A stretch of 64,000 bases of DNA from Fervidifonticultor_A sp037443565 (GCA_037443565.1 JBBIOB010000001.1:102735-166734); one strand, 5' to 3'; positions 25,920-35,769 are shown, counted from the stretch's first letter. Notes: a model not told the origin generated them from the sequence alone. A program made the numbers and translations.

Positions 25920-28367
25920 GTGAAGTCTGAGGCGCAGGCGGTCATCATCGGTGGCGGGGTCTATGGGTGCAGCATCGCGTATCACCTCACCCGGATGGGG
26001 TGGCGCGACGTCGTGCTGGTGGAGAAAGGTGGGCTGACGGGCGGCGCCACCTTTCACGCCGCCGGCCTGGTCGGGCAGCTCCGCGGCTCGGTGACGCTCA
26101 CACGGATGATCATGTACAGCGTGGAGCTCTACCGCGCGCTGCTGGCGGAGACCGGCCACGATCCCGACTGGCGCGAGACCGGGAGCCTGCGGCTCGCGTC
26201 GACCCCTGAACGCATGATCGAGCTCAAGCGCCACGCGGCCACGGCCCGGACCTTCGGCCTGCCCATGGAGCTGCTGACGCCGAAGGAGGCGGTCGACCTC
26301 TTCCCGGTGATGAGCCCCGAGGGGCTGCTGGGCGCGGCATATCTCCCCACGGACGGCAGCGTCGACCCCAATGGTCTGACCTTTGCCTTCGCCAGGGGTG
26401 CGAGGAACTACGGTGCGGAGATCTCCACCGAGACCGAGGTCACCGGGATCACCGTGCGGGACGGCCGGGTCCGGGGCGTCGTCACGAACCGCGGGACGAT
26501 TCGGACCGACGTGGTGGTGAACTGCGCGGGAATCTGGGCGGCGACCATCGGAGCCATGGCGGGCGTCACGGTCCCGGTCGTCGGCATCGAGCACCAGTAC
26601 CTCCTCACCGGCCCGGTCGAGGGGACGCACCGCCGCATGCCGGTGGTGCGCGATCCGGACCTGCTCATCTACTTCCGCGAAGAGGTCCGCGGGCTGTGCA
26701 TCGGTGGCTACGAGGCCAACCCGATTCCCTTCGGGCTCGATGGGATCCCTGACGACTTCCACCACCGTCTGCTCGCGCCCAACTGGGAGCAGTTCGAGCA
26801 GCTCGCGAAGAACGCCGCGATCCGCATTCCCGCCGTGGAGAAGGCCGGTGTGCACAAGCTTATCAACGGGCCCGACGGATTCACCCCTGACGGCGACCTG
26901 ATCCTGGGCGAGGCCCCGGAGGTGCGAGGCTTCTTCGTGGCCGGAGGCTCTCCGGGCATCGCGTGCGGGGGCGGGGTCGGCAAGGTCATGGCCGAGTGGA
27001 TCGTCGAGGGCGCGCCCGGTATGGACATGTGGCGCATGGACGTCCGGCGCTTCCAGGCGCACTACGCGGACCGGCGCTACGCGGCCGCGCGGGCGCTGGA
27101 AACCTACGAGAAGAACTACCTCCTGCATCCGCCATATGAGGAGCGGGAGTCCGCGCGCGGGCTGCGCCTGAGCCCGCCGCATCCGCGCCTGCGGGCGCTT
27201 GGCGCAGCCTTCGGCGAGAAGGCGGGCTGGGAGCGGCCGAACTGGTTTGCCAGCAACGAACCGGCGCAGGCCGCGGGCACCCCCCACACTCCTGCGCCGG
27301 CAGACTGGGCGCCGGCCGGATGGGCACGGCTCAACTGGTCGCCGGCGATCGGTGTCGAGCACCGGGCGGTGCGGGAAGCGGCCGGCCTGTTCGACTTCAC
27401 CTCGTTCAGCAAGTTCGAGATGGAGGGACCGGGTGCGCTCAAGACCCTGCAGTGGCTGACCGACAATCAGATGGACAAGCCGCCCGGCAGCGTGATCTAC
27501 ACTCAGATGCTCAATGCGCGCGGCGGGATCGAGTGCGACCTGACCGTCACCCGCCTTTCGGCCGAGCGCTTCATGATCGTCACCGGGAGCGGTTTTGGGG
27601 TGCACGATCTCGACTGGATCCGGCGGCACCTGCCGGACGACGGCTCGGCGGCGATCCGTGAGGTCACGGCGGAGCTGTCCTGCATCGGCGTGTGGGGGCC
27701 GAACGCGCGGGAGATTCTGCGGCGGGTATGCGACGACGACGTTTCGAATGCGGCGTTTCCGTACATGACGTGCAGGGAGATTCAGATCGTCGGTGTGCCC
27801 GTGCGCGCTCAGCGCGTGACCTACGTGGGCGAGCTGGGCTGGGAGCTGTATGTGCCGATCGGAGATGGCCTGAAAGTCTGGGACGCGCTGTGGGAGGCGG
27901 GACGGCCGTTTGGGCTTCGGCCCATTGGCTATCGCGCCGTCGACTCGCTGCGGCTGGAGAAGGCATACCGCTACTGGAGCGTCGACATCACCCCCGAGTA
28001 CACGCCCTATGACTCCGGCCAGGCGTTCTGCGTCAGGCTCGACAAGGGCGACTTCCAGGGCCGCGGGGCGCTGCTGCGGCAGAAGGCCGACGGGCTGACG
28101 CAGCGGCTCTGCTGCCTGGTGCTGGCCGACCCCCGAATCGTTGCGCTCGGGAACGAGCCGGTGTACGAGGCCGAGCGGGTGGTCAGCCGGGTGACGAGCG
28201 GTGGATACGGGTACACGGTCGGCGAGAGTATCGCCTACGCGTACCTACCGGTCGGCCTGTCGGCCGTCGGCACGGGGTTGGCTGTCAGCATCGACGGTGA
28301 ACGTGTTCCGGCCACGGTGGCGCGCGAGCCGCGCTACGATCCCGCGAACAGCCGGATCAAGGCCTGA
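25920..28367 (+). CDS. Dimethylglycine/sarcosine dehydrogenase-like flavoprotein, copy A
   Basis: An 815-residue two-part enzyme. The N-terminal DAO-type FAD domain opens with GGGVYGC (residues 11-17) and has His46 in FHAAGL, the residue that carries covalent FAD in dimethylglycine and sarcosine dehydrogenases. The C-terminal half (about 430-815) is a GcvT-like tetrahydrofolate domain with ELGWELYVP and GYRAVDSLRLEK. It oxidatively demethylates a secondary or tertiary amino acid and hands the carbon to folate. The GTG at 25920 follows GGAGG. A close paralogue is at 29686-32148. Confidence 0.88.
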   Translation: MKSEAQAVIIGGGVYGCSIAYHLTRMGWRDVVLVEKGGLTGGATFHAAGLVGQLRGSVTLTRMIMYSVELYRALLAETGHDPDWRETGSLRLASTPERMIELKRHAATARTFGLPMELLTPKEAVDLFPVMSPEGLLGAAYLPTDGSVDPNGLTFAFARGARNYGAEISTETEVTGITVRDGRVRGVVTNRGTIRTDVVVNCAGIWAATIGAMAGVTVPVVGIEHQYLLTGPVEGTHRRMPVVRDPDLLIYFREEVRGLCIGGYEANPIPFGLDGIPDDFHHRLLAPNWEQFEQLAKNAAIRIPAVEKAGVHKLINGPDGFTPDGDLILGEAPEVRGFFVAGGSPGIACGGGVGKVMAEWIVEGAPGMDMWRMDVRRFQAHYADRRYAAARALETYEKNYLLHPPYEERESARGLRLSPPHPRLRALGAAFGEKAGWERPNWFASNEPAQAAGTPHTPAPADWAPAGWARLNWSPAIGVEHRAVREAAGLFDFTSFSKFEMEGPGALKTLQWLTDNQMDKPPGSVIYTQMLNARGGIECDLTVTRLSAERFMIVTGSGFGVHDLDWIRRHLPDDGSAAIREVTAELSCIGVWGPNAREILRRVCDDDVSNAAFPYMTCREIQIVGVPVRAQRVTYVGELGWELYVPIGDGLKVWDALWEAGRPFGLRPIGYRAVDSLRLEKAYRYWSVDITPEYTPYDSGQAFCVRLDKGDFQGRGALLRQKADGLTQRLCCLVLADPRIVALGNEPVYEAERVVSRVTSGGYGYTVGESIAYAYLPVGLSAVGTGLAVSIDGERVPATVAREPRYDPANSRIKA

Positions 28368-28373
28368 CGGTCC

Positions 28374-29696
28374 GTGCCGGCGCCCTCCGAGCCAACGCCC
28401 GCCGAACGCGCCCTGGTTGTCTTCCCGGCAGGCTCCCCGGGCGAGTACAACCTCCCACCCAACCTGGTGACCGTCCTGGTTCGTGGGGAAGGCGCGTCGG
28501 TGTGGGACGCGCAGGGGCGCCGGTTCACCGACTTCACCATGGGCTGGGGCTCGGTGCTGCTCGGCCACGCGCATCCCGCGGTGGTTGGCGCGGTCCGCGA
28601 TCGCGCCGGCGACGGATCCAACTTCGCCTATGTGAGCGAGCCAGCGCTCAAGCTCGCGGAGGAGCTGGTCCGGGCGGTGCCCTGCGCCGAGCGCGTCCGG
28701 TTCTGCGCGTCCGGAACCGAAGCGACCGCCTACGCCGTCCGGCTGGCGCGTGCCGCTACCGGGCGGCCGAAAGTGCTGAAGTTCGAGGGCGCCTACCACG
28801 GCGCGAACGAGGTCGGGACCGCCAGTCTGTTTCCGACCCGCATGCTGGAGTTTCCGCAGGCCGAGCCCACGTCGGCCGGCCTGCCCCCGGGGGCCGTCGC
28901 CAACATCCTGGTCGGGCCGTACAACGATCTCGAGACGACCGCGCGCATCACTGCGGCGTACCGGCGTGAGCTGGCCGCGATCATCGTGGAACCGCTCCAC
29001 CGATGCACGCCGCCGCGCTCCGGCTTCCTCCAGGGGTTGCGCGACCTGGCCACCGAGGCCGGCGCGCTATTGGTGTTCGACGAGGTGGTGACCGGGTTTC
29101 GCCTGGCTTACGGTGGCGCGCAGGAGTACTACGGCGTGCGCCCCGACCTCGCGGCGCTGGGAAAGGCGCTCGGCGGCGGATATCCGATCGGCGCGGTCGC
29201 CGGACGTGCGGACATCCTCGACCTGGTGCGCGAGGATCGGCTGGGTCGGGACGACTACGTGTGGTTCGCATCATCCCTGGGCGGGAATCCCATCTCCACC
29301 GCGGCCGGGCTGGCGACGCTGGCCGAGCTGCGGAAGCCCGGCACCTACGATCGCCTCTTCGCGCTGGGGACGGGGCTACGCGACGGGCTGCGGTCGGTGC
29401 TGGAGGATGAAGGGATAACGGCCCATGTGCAGGGCGACGGTCCGCTGGCCGCGGTAGTGTTCACCGATCAGGAGGTCACCGACTACCGCGCGGCCGCGCG
29501 CGCAGACCGGCGGCGCGGCCGCGCGTTCCTCCTGGGCCTCTTTCGCCGCGGGATCTTCCTGAATCCCATGTCCACCAAGCTCTACCTTTCGCTCGCCCAC
29601 ACCGAGGCCGACATCGCGCGGCTCCTGGAGGCCGCGCGCGCGACCTTACGGGAGGAGATCAAGATCGCATCGCCTGGAGGTCACGATGAAGTCTGA
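28374..29696 (+). CDS. Class III aminotransferase (glutamate-1-semialdehyde aminomutase-like)
   Basis: A 440-residue PLP enzyme of fold type I, class III. Asp236 (VFDEVVTGFR) binds the pyridine nitrogen and Lys264 (ALGKALGGGYPIG) forms the Schiff base. The sequence is closest in style to glutamate-1-semialdehyde 2,1-aminomutase, but it lies between two amine-oxidising flavoproteins rather than haem genes. It more likely transfers or shifts an amino group in the same catabolic route. It starts 6 bp after copy A and overlaps copy B by 11 bp, so the three genes are one unit. Confidence 0.85.
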   Translation: MPAPSEPTPAERALVVFPAGSPGEYNLPPNLVTVLVRGEGASVWDAQGRRFTDFTMGWGSVLLGHAHPAVVGAVRDRAGDGSNFAYVSEPALKLAEELVRAVPCAERVRFCASGTEATAYAVRLARAATGRPKVLKFEGAYHGANEVGTASLFPTRMLEFPQAEPTSAGLPPGAVANILVGPYNDLETTARITAAYRRELAAIIVEPLHRCTPPRSGFLQGLRDLATEAGALLVFDEVVTGFRLAYGGAQEYYGVRPDLAALGKALGGGYPIGAVAGRADILDLVREDRLGRDDYVWFASSLGGNPISTAAGLATLAELRKPGTYDRLFALGTGLRDGLRSVLEDEGITAHVQGDGPLAAVVFTDQEVTDYRAAARADRRRGRAFLLGLFRRGIFLNPMSTKLYLSLAHTEADIARLLEAARATLREEIKIASPGGHDEV

Positions 29697-32148
29697 GGCA
29701 CAGGCCGTCGTCATCGGCGGCGGGATCGTCGGCTGCAGCATCGTCTACCACCTGTCGTTCATGGGATGGCGCGACGTCGTGCTCGTGGACAAGGCCGATC
29801 TCACCAGCGGATCCACCTGGCATGCCGCCGGGCTCGTGGGACAGCTGCGGGGCTCGCTCAGCCTGACGCGCATCATGATGTTCAGCGTCGAGCTGTATGC
29901 GCGCCTCGCCCAGGAGACCGGGCAGGAGACGGACTGGCGCCAGTGCGGCAGCCTGCGGCTGGCCTCGACGCCCCTGCGCATGGAAGAGAACCTGCGCCAG
30001 GCCGCGCTGGCGCGGACATTCGGGCTGCCCGTCGAGGTGCTGAGCGCCCACGAGGCGGTAGGGCTGTTCCCGCTGCTGAGTGAGACGGACCTCGTCGGCG
30101 CGGTCTACATGCCGACGGACGGCCGCGTGGACGGCAGCGGTGTGACGTTTGCAATGGCGCGCGGCGCGCGGAGCCGGGGCGTGGACATCTATACCAATAC
30201 GACGGTGCAGCAGATCCAACTCAAGAACGGTCACGTGGACGCGGTGGTCACCGACCGGGGAACCATCCGGACGCCGGTCGTGGTCAACGCCGCGGGCATG
30301 TGGGCCGACCAGATCGGCCGGATGGCCGGTGTGCGCGTGCCGATCGTCCCAATGCAGCACCAGTACCTGCTGACCGAGCCGATCGACGGCATGCGGCCCG
30401 AGTTCCCGGTGGTGCGCGATCCCGACCTGCGCGTGTACGCGCGCGAGGAGGTCCGGGGTCTCGTCGTCGGCGGGTTCGAGGCGCAGCCCGAGCCGTGGTC
30501 GACCGACGGTGTGCCCAACGAGTTCGTCCACCGGCTGCTGCCGACCAACTGGCCGATCTTCGAGCCGGTGGTCCGCAACGCGGCAAAGCGCATCCCGGCG
30601 TTCGAGCACGCCGAGATCTCGAAGGTCATCAACGGGCCCGAGGCGTTCACGCCCGACGGGGAGTTCATGATGGGCGAGGCGCCCGGCGTCCGGGGGTTCT
30701 TCGTCGCCGCGGGTTTCAACGCGTACGGGATCGCGGCCGGCGGCGGCGTGGGCCGCGTGCTTGCCGAGTGGATCGTCGACGGCCAGCCGAGCCTGGACGT
30801 ATGGCGGATGGACATCCGGCGGTTCGGGCCGCAGTACGCGCACGCGTCGCACACGATAAGCCGGTCGGTGGAGGCATACACGCGCCGGTACGGCGCCGTG
30901 AGCCTGCCGTTCGAGGAATGGGACACCGCCCGCCGCTTCCGGTTGAGCCCGGTCTATCCGCGCCTAGTGGACCTGCGTGCGGCATTCGGCGAGAAGGGCG
31001 GATGGGAGCGGCCGAACTGGTTTGCCAGCAATGAGCCTGCCGGCGGCGGCACGGGCGCCGGGACCGTGGCGGCCCCTGCGGGGAGCTGGACCCCGCTGGG
31101 CTGGGCGCGGCACAACTGGTCGCCGGCCATGGCTGCGGAGCACCTGGCCGCGCGAGAGGCGGCAGGCCTCTTCGACTTCACGTCGTTCAGCAAGCTCGAG
31201 GTCAAAGGCGCGGGGGCGCTGGCGGCGTTGCAGTGGCTGACGGACAACGAGATGGACAGGCCGCCGGGCAGCGTGACCTACACGCAGATGCTGAACGCCC
31301 GGGGCGGTATCGAGTGCGACCTGACGGTCACGCGACTGGGCCCGGACAGGTTCATGATCGTCACCGGCAGCGCCTTCGGCCCCCATGACCTGGACTGGAT
31401 CCGCAAGCACCTGCCGGCCGACGGTTCGGTGACGGCAACGGACATCACGACGGACCTCGCCTGCATCGGGCTATGGGGCCCCCGCGCCCGCGACGTCCTG
31501 CGGCGGGTGTGCGAGGAAGACCTGTCCGAGGCCGCGTTCCCCTACATGACGTGGCAGGAGATCCGTGCGGCAGGGGTTCCGGTGCGCGCGCTGCGCGTGA
31601 CGTACGTCGGCGAGCTCGGCTGGGAGCTGTACGTGCGCCCCGACGATGCCCTGCGCCTCTGGGACGCGCTGTGGGAAGCGGGACGGCCGCTGGGCCTGCG
31701 GCCGGTCGGCTACCGCGCGGTGGACTCGCTGCGACTCGAGAAGGGCTACCGGTACTGGAGCGCGGACATCACGCCGGACTACACACCGTACGAGTCCGGC
31801 CAGGCGTTCTGCGTCAAGCTCGACAAGGGCGACTTCCAGGGCCGCGGCGCGCTGCTGCGGCAGAAGGCTGAAGGATTGACGCGGATGCTGTGCTGTCTGG
31901 TGCTGGCCGACCCGCAGCGGGTCGTGCTCGGCAACGAGCCGGTGTTCGAGGACGATCGGCTGGTGAGTCGCGTCACAAGCGGCGGATACGGCTACTACGT
32001 GGGCGAGAGCATCGCCTACGCGTACCTGCCGGTGCGCCTGGCGACGCTGGGTGCCGAGGTGAGCATCGAGGTCGACGGGATGCGCATCCCGGCGACGGTC
32101 CAGCGCGACCCGCGCCACGACCCGACCGGCAGCCGCATCAAGGCATAG
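29686..32148 (+). CDS. Dimethylglycine/sarcosine dehydrogenase-like flavoprotein, copy B
   Basis: An 820-residue paralogue of copy A with the same order: FAD domain (GGGIVGC at 11-17, His46 in TWHAAGL) then a GcvT-like folate domain. The DNA is nearly identical to copy A over short blocks, for example around 31799-31865 against 28019-28085. This fits duplication with later divergence or local gene conversion. The two copies may act on successive N-methylated substrates, such as dimethylglycine and sarcosine, or on different amines. Start ATG at 29686. Confidence 0.88.
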   Translation: MKSEAQAVVIGGGIVGCSIVYHLSFMGWRDVVLVDKADLTSGSTWHAAGLVGQLRGSLSLTRIMMFSVELYARLAQETGQETDWRQCGSLRLASTPLRMEENLRQAALARTFGLPVEVLSAHEAVGLFPLLSETDLVGAVYMPTDGRVDGSGVTFAMARGARSRGVDIYTNTTVQQIQLKNGHVDAVVTDRGTIRTPVVVNAAGMWADQIGRMAGVRVPIVPMQHQYLLTEPIDGMRPEFPVVRDPDLRVYAREEVRGLVVGGFEAQPEPWSTDGVPNEFVHRLLPTNWPIFEPVVRNAAKRIPAFEHAEISKVINGPEAFTPDGEFMMGEAPGVRGFFVAAGFNAYGIAAGGGVGRVLAEWIVDGQPSLDVWRMDIRRFGPQYAHASHTISRSVEAYTRRYGAVSLPFEEWDTARRFRLSPVYPRLVDLRAAFGEKGGWERPNWFASNEPAGGGTGAGTVAAPAGSWTPLGWARHNWSPAMAAEHLAAREAAGLFDFTSFSKLEVKGAGALAALQWLTDNEMDRPPGSVTYTQMLNARGGIECDLTVTRLGPDRFMIVTGSAFGPHDLDWIRKHLPADGSVTATDITTDLACIGLWGPRARDVLRRVCEEDLSEAAFPYMTWQEIRAAGVPVRALRVTYVGELGWELYVRPDDALRLWDALWEAGRPLGLRPVGYRAVDSLRLEKGYRYWSADITPDYTPYESGQAFCVKLDKGDFQGRGALLRQKAEGLTRMLCCLVLADPQRVVLGNEPVFEDDRLVSRVTSGGYGYYVGESIAYAYLPVRLATLGAEVSIEVDGMRIPATVQRDPRHDPTGSRIKA

Positions 32149-32172
32149 CTGCGCAGGGTGATGGGAAACCGC

Positions 32173-32201
32173 TTACGCGGGACCCATCTAGTGTGTATAA
32201 T
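32173..32201 (+). promoter_or_regulatory. Promoter of the VapBC-type module with overlapping direct repeat
   Basis: TTACGC, a 17-base spacer and a perfect TATAAT (32196-32201) precede the antitoxin gene by about 30 bp. The direct repeat GTGTGTA-taatt-GTGTGTA spans the -10 box, a likely operator for the ribbon-helix-helix antitoxin. The A+T content stands out against the GC-rich surroundings. Confidence 0.5.
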
Positions 32202-32231
32202 TGTGTGTAGAAGTGACCTCATGTGAGGGCG

Positions 32232-32498
32232 ATGCGCATTAACGTTGTTCTACCCGTCGACCTCCTGCGGGAGATCGACCGCGTCGCGGGTGCGCGCCGG
32301 CGCAGCCGTTTTCTCGCAGACGCGGCGCAGGAGAAGCTGGCGCGGCTGCGGTTCGAGCGGGCCGCCGCGGCAGCCTTTGGCGCCTGGAAGGACCACGACC
32401 ATCCCGACCTGATGACCAGCGCCGACATGCGGCGGTTCCGCCGGCGTATTCGAGGCCCTGCCGATCGACGGCTGCGGCGGCGACTGGTCCGTGGGTAG
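32232..32498 (+). CDS. Ribbon-helix-helix antitoxin (VapB-like)
   Basis: An 88-residue protein. The first 40 residues fit a ribbon-helix-helix DNA-binding fold (MRINVVLPVDLLREIDRVAG, then a basic helix RRRSRFLADAAQEKLARL). The C-terminal part, with FGAWKDHDHPDL, would wrap the toxin. The start was taken at the ATG at 32232 behind GAGGGCG; a GTG three codons earlier is possible. The stop overlaps the toxin start by 8 bp. It probably represses its own promoter. Confidence 0.78.
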   Translation: MRINVVLPVDLLREIDRVAGARRRSRFLADAAQEKLARLRFERAAAAAFGAWKDHDHPDLMTSADMRRFRRRIRGPADRRLRRRLVRG

Positions 32499-32886
32499 GG
32501 CGCTGCTGGACACCGATGTCATCATCTGGCATCTGCGCGGGCGGGAACACACACGGCGCTGGATCGGCGAACTACAAGCGGACGGCGTGCCCGCCTGCTC
32601 GGCCCTGTCGATAACCGAAGTCGTCGTGGGGATGCGGCCCAGAGAGGTGGGGGTGACCCGTGCGTTTCTGGAAGCCCTCGACGTCATCCCGGTGGATCGC
32701 GAGATCGCCTGGTTGGCAGGTGAGCTGATTCAAACCTACGGCCGCCGTGGGATTACCCTGGACTTCGTGGACGCCACCGTTGCCGCGACATGCCTCGTCG
32801 AGCGTCTGGCCCTTGCCACCTACAACATCGGGCACTATCCTATGCCGGATCTTCACCGCGCCAACGTTCCTTTGTACGAAGGCTAA
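32491..32886 (+). CDS. PIN-domain toxin (VapC-like)
   Basis: A 131-residue PIN-domain ribonuclease. The acidic site is visible as Asp7 (LLDTDVI), Glu43 (SITEVVVG), Asp91 and Asp94 (LDFVDATVAAT), with Asn112 near the end (ATYNIGHYP). VapC toxins cut tRNA or rRNA and are held inactive by the partner. It starts at a GTG inside the antitoxin's last codons. The pair sits between two catabolic loci that converge here. Confidence 0.82.
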   Translation: MGRALLDTDVIIWHLRGREHTRRWIGELQADGVPACSALSITEVVVGMRPREVGVTRAFLEALDVIPVDREIAWLAGELIQTYGRRGITLDFVDATVAATCLVERLALATYNIGHYPMPDLHRANVPLYEG

Positions 32887-32926
32887 GACTCCCCGGTTGG
32901 TTCCGTCTCGGCGCCTTTAGTTTTAG

Positions 32927-34054
32927 TCAGCCTGCCGCCGGTACCGGGACCCCGATCCCCATCTCCTCTAACACCTCTCGAATCGCCGCCAGGGCGCCGC
33001 GTATGTCGTCTTCGGTGAGCCGGCCGATGCAGCCGATGCGGAAGGAGTCGGTCACCGTCAGCTTGCCCGGATAGATCAGGTAGCCCCGCTGCGCGAGCCG
33101 GTCGTAGAACGTCTTGAATTCGAACCGGGGGTCGGCGGGCGTGTGGAAGGTGACGATGATGGGCGCCTGAAGCGCATCCGGCAGCAGCGGCCTGAAGCCC
33201 ATCGCCCGCATGCCGTCGACCAGCACCCGGCAGTTGCGCCGGTAGCGCGCGCCGCGGGCCTCGACGCCCCCCTCGGCCGCGTGCTCGTCCAGGGCCCGAT
33301 CGAATGCCGCAAGCACGTGCGTCGGCGGCGTGAAGCGCCACTGACCGGTCCGCTCCATGTAGGTCCACTGGTCGTGGAGGTCCAGTGAGACCGAATGGGC
33401 GTTGCCGGCAGCGGCCTCGAGGGCCTGTCTGCGGCAGATGACAAACGCCGCCCCGGGCACTCCTTCGATGCACTTGTTGAACGACGACGCCAGCGCGTCG
33501 AACGGGACCTCGCGCGTGTCGCAGCGCAGCGCGCCGAACGCGCTCATCGCGTCGATCAGGAGCCGCCGCCCGGCCCGGGCGACGGCCGCGGCCACCTCCG
33601 CCAGCGGGTTGAGGATGCCCGAGGTCGTCTCGCAATGCACCACGGCCACATGCGTGATCGCGGGATCGGCCGCCAGCCTCGTGGCCACGGCCCCGGGATC
33701 CACCGCGGCGTCTTCGGGCCACTCCAGGGGTGTGTGCGGACGCCCGATGACACCGCAGATCCGCGCCATCCGCTGGCCGTAGGCGCCGTTGATCAGGATC
33801 AGCACGTTGCCGTCGCGGGGCACGAAGGTTCCGAGCATCGCCTCGACCGCGAACGTGCCCGATCCCTGGAGCAGGACGGCCACGTGCGAGCCGGCCCCGC
33901 CCACCATCGCGACCAATCGCTCGCGCACCCTGGCGTTCATAGCGATGAACGTGCCGTCGCGCGACCCCCAGTCACGGAGCATCGCCTCTTTGGTCGTCCG
34001 CGACGTCGTCAGCGGTCCGGGTGTGAGCAGCAGGGGGTCGGCGTGGTGCGCCAT
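32927..34054 (-). CDS. phnW: 2-aminoethylphosphonate:pyruvate aminotransferase
   Basis: A 375-residue class V PLP aminotransferase. The N-terminus LLLTPGPLTTSRTTKEAML followed by DWGSRD is characteristic of PhnW. Asp168 (LLIDAMSAFG) and Lys194 (FNKCIEGVPG) are the PLP residues, Lys194 falling at the number known for PhnW. It turns 2-aminoethylphosphonate plus pyruvate into phosphonoacetaldehyde and alanine. The ATG at 34054 lies 8 bp after the permease gene. It is last in the importer operon. Confidence 0.93.
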   Translation of the reverse strand: MAHHADPLLLTPGPLTTSRTTKEAMLRDWGSRDGTFIAMNARVRERLVAMVGGAGSHVAVLLQGSGTFAVEAMLGTFVPRDGNVLILINGAYGQRMARICGVIGRPHTPLEWPEDAAVDPGAVATRLAADPAITHVAVVHCETTSGILNPLAEVAAAVARAGRRLLIDAMSAFGALRCDTREVPFDALASSFNKCIEGVPGAAFVICRRQALEAAAGNAHSVSLDLHDQWTYMERTGQWRFTPPTHVLAAFDRALDEHAAEGGVEARGARYRRNCRVLVDGMRAMGFRPLLPDALQAPIIVTFHTPADPRFEFKTFYDRLAQRGYLIYPGKLTVTDSFRIGCIGRLTEDDIRGALAAIREVLEEMGIGVPVPAAG

Positions 34055-34062
34055 CGAGCGCT

Positions 34063-35769
34063 TCACCTCTTCCTCCAGGCCTGCGTGCGGCGGTCCAGGT
34101 ACCGCGACAGCAGCACGTGCAGCAGCTTGACCGTCGCCGACGTGTAGGCGATCATCATCGCCATGGCCGCGGCCGCGCCCTGCTGGCCCGTCTCGTCCAT
34201 GTAGACCACGGCGATCGACGCCACCCGGGTCTCGGGGACCCACAGGAAGATCAGCGCAGAGACCGTGGTCATCGCATTCACGAAGAAGTAGACCGCGATG
34301 TCGAGGATCGCCGGCAGGCACACCGGCACCGTCACCTTCCAAAAGGTCCGGTAGAACGGCGCCCGCAGCGACGCGGAGACCGCCTCGAACTCGCTGTCGA
34401 GCTGCTTGAGCGCCGTCGTGGCCGTGAGATGGCTCACGGTATAGAAGTGGGCAATGGTGTTGATGACCATGATCGCCAGCGTGCCATAGAAGAAGCCCAA
34501 CGGGTTCCTCGGATGATTGAAGAAGAAGATGTAGCTGAGACCCAGCACCAGCCCCGGCACGGCGAGCGGCAGCATGGCGAAGAGCTGGGTGATCGAGCGC
34601 AGCGTGGGGTTCCCGCGGATCTTCTCCTGGAAGTAGGCTCCGGTGAACACGACGGCCGTGCCGATCAACGCGGCCAATCCCGCCAGGCGCAGCGAGTTGA
34701 AGTACGGAAGCCAGCCCGCGGTCTCAAAGCGCGCGAACTCGTAGTTCCGCAAGCCCAGCGTCAGGTTGTACGGCCAGAACCGGATGAACGAGCCCCAGGC
34801 CGCAGTGGCCAGGAGCCCGACGACAGGAACAACGATGAGCGCGCACATCGCGAAGAAGGGCCAGTCCGTCAGTGGCCGAGGGCGGGGCTCCAGCGGCACC
34901 GCCTGCGCCGTGAGCGCGGCCATCTGCCTGCGCCGCACGAAGCGCTCGGCCGCGAACGATAGCAGGGCCGGGACGAGCAGCACCATGCTCACCACCGCGC
35001 CCATCTCGAAGTTCTGCCGGCCGTAGACCTGCTTGTAGATGTCGGTGGCTAGAACGTTGAACTGGCCGCCGATGACCTTGGGGATGCCGAAGTCGGTAAT
35101 GACCAGGGTGAAGACGACGAAGGCGGCGCTGATGATCCCATACCGGGCCCCGGGCAGCGTGACTGTGAAGAACACCCGCCGCGGCGAGGCGCCCAGCGCC
35201 GCCGCCGACTCGTAGAGCCGCGCATCCGAGGTCCGCAGCGCGGTAACCAGGATCATCAGCGCGTGCGGGAAACAGTAAATCGACTCAGCGAGGATGATCC
35301 CGATCGGGCCGTAGATCGAGTGGCCGAACAGCCAGCTTCGCAGGAACCCCTGGTTTCCGAACAGGTAGACCAGGGCGAGGGCCTGCAGGAACGAAGGCGC
35401 GAGAATCGGGATGAGGGCCAGGGCGCCGAACAACCCCTTGGCCCGCATGGACGTCCTGGTCAGCGCGTAGGCGTAGAGGAACGAGCCCGGAAGCACCAGC
35501 GCCGTGGCCACGGCGGCGATCATGAGGCTGTTCCAGAGCGACGAGAGGAGGGCCGGGTTGGAGAAGTACTCGGCGTAGTTGGCCAGCCCGACGAACTGTC
35601 CCTGACGGTCCAGGACGCTCTTGGAGAGCAGCGCCCACAGCGGGAGGGCCACGGTGATCAGCAGCCACAGGGTCAGGGCCGCAAGGCCCGCGCGGGCCAG
35701 CCACTCGTCGCGGGCGAGCTTCTGCCGGACCGGAGCCGCCGCCGCTGTCGCGGTCGCCATGGCGCTCAC
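34063..35769 (-). CDS. 2-Aminoethylphosphonate-type ABC permease, fused double domain
   Basis: A 568-residue permease with two BPD-type halves and about twelve hydrophobic segments. EAA-like loops are seen at YESAAALGASPRRVF and in the second half near FEAVSASLRAPFYRTF. It begins with a GTG whose first four bases (GTGA) overlap the ATPase stop, so translation is coupled. Its place between phnW and an ATPase/binding-protein pair matches the putative aminoethylphosphonate importer described from other bacteria. It is a distant paralogue of 6409-8109. Confidence 0.9.
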   Translation of the reverse strand: MSAMATATAAAAPVRQKLARDEWLARAGLAALTLWLLITVALPLWALLSKSVLDRQGQFVGLANYAEYFSNPALLSSLWNSLMIAAVATALVLPGSFLYAYALTRTSMRAKGLFGALALIPILAPSFLQALALVYLFGNQGFLRSWLFGHSIYGPIGIILAESIYCFPHALMILVTALRTSDARLYESAAALGASPRRVFFTVTLPGARYGIISAAFVVFTLVITDFGIPKVIGGQFNVLATDIYKQVYGRQNFEMGAVVSMVLLVPALLSFAAERFVRRRQMAALTAQAVPLEPRPRPLTDWPFFAMCALIVVPVVGLLATAAWGSFIRFWPYNLTLGLRNYEFARFETAGWLPYFNSLRLAGLAALIGTAVVFTGAYFQEKIRGNPTLRSITQLFAMLPLAVPGLVLGLSYIFFFNHPRNPLGFFYGTLAIMVINTIAHFYTVSHLTATTALKQLDSEFEAVSASLRAPFYRTFWKVTVPVCLPAILDIAVYFFVNAMTTVSALIFLWVPETRVASIAVVYMDETGQQGAAAAMAMMIAYTSATVKLLHVLLSRYLDRRTQAWRKR

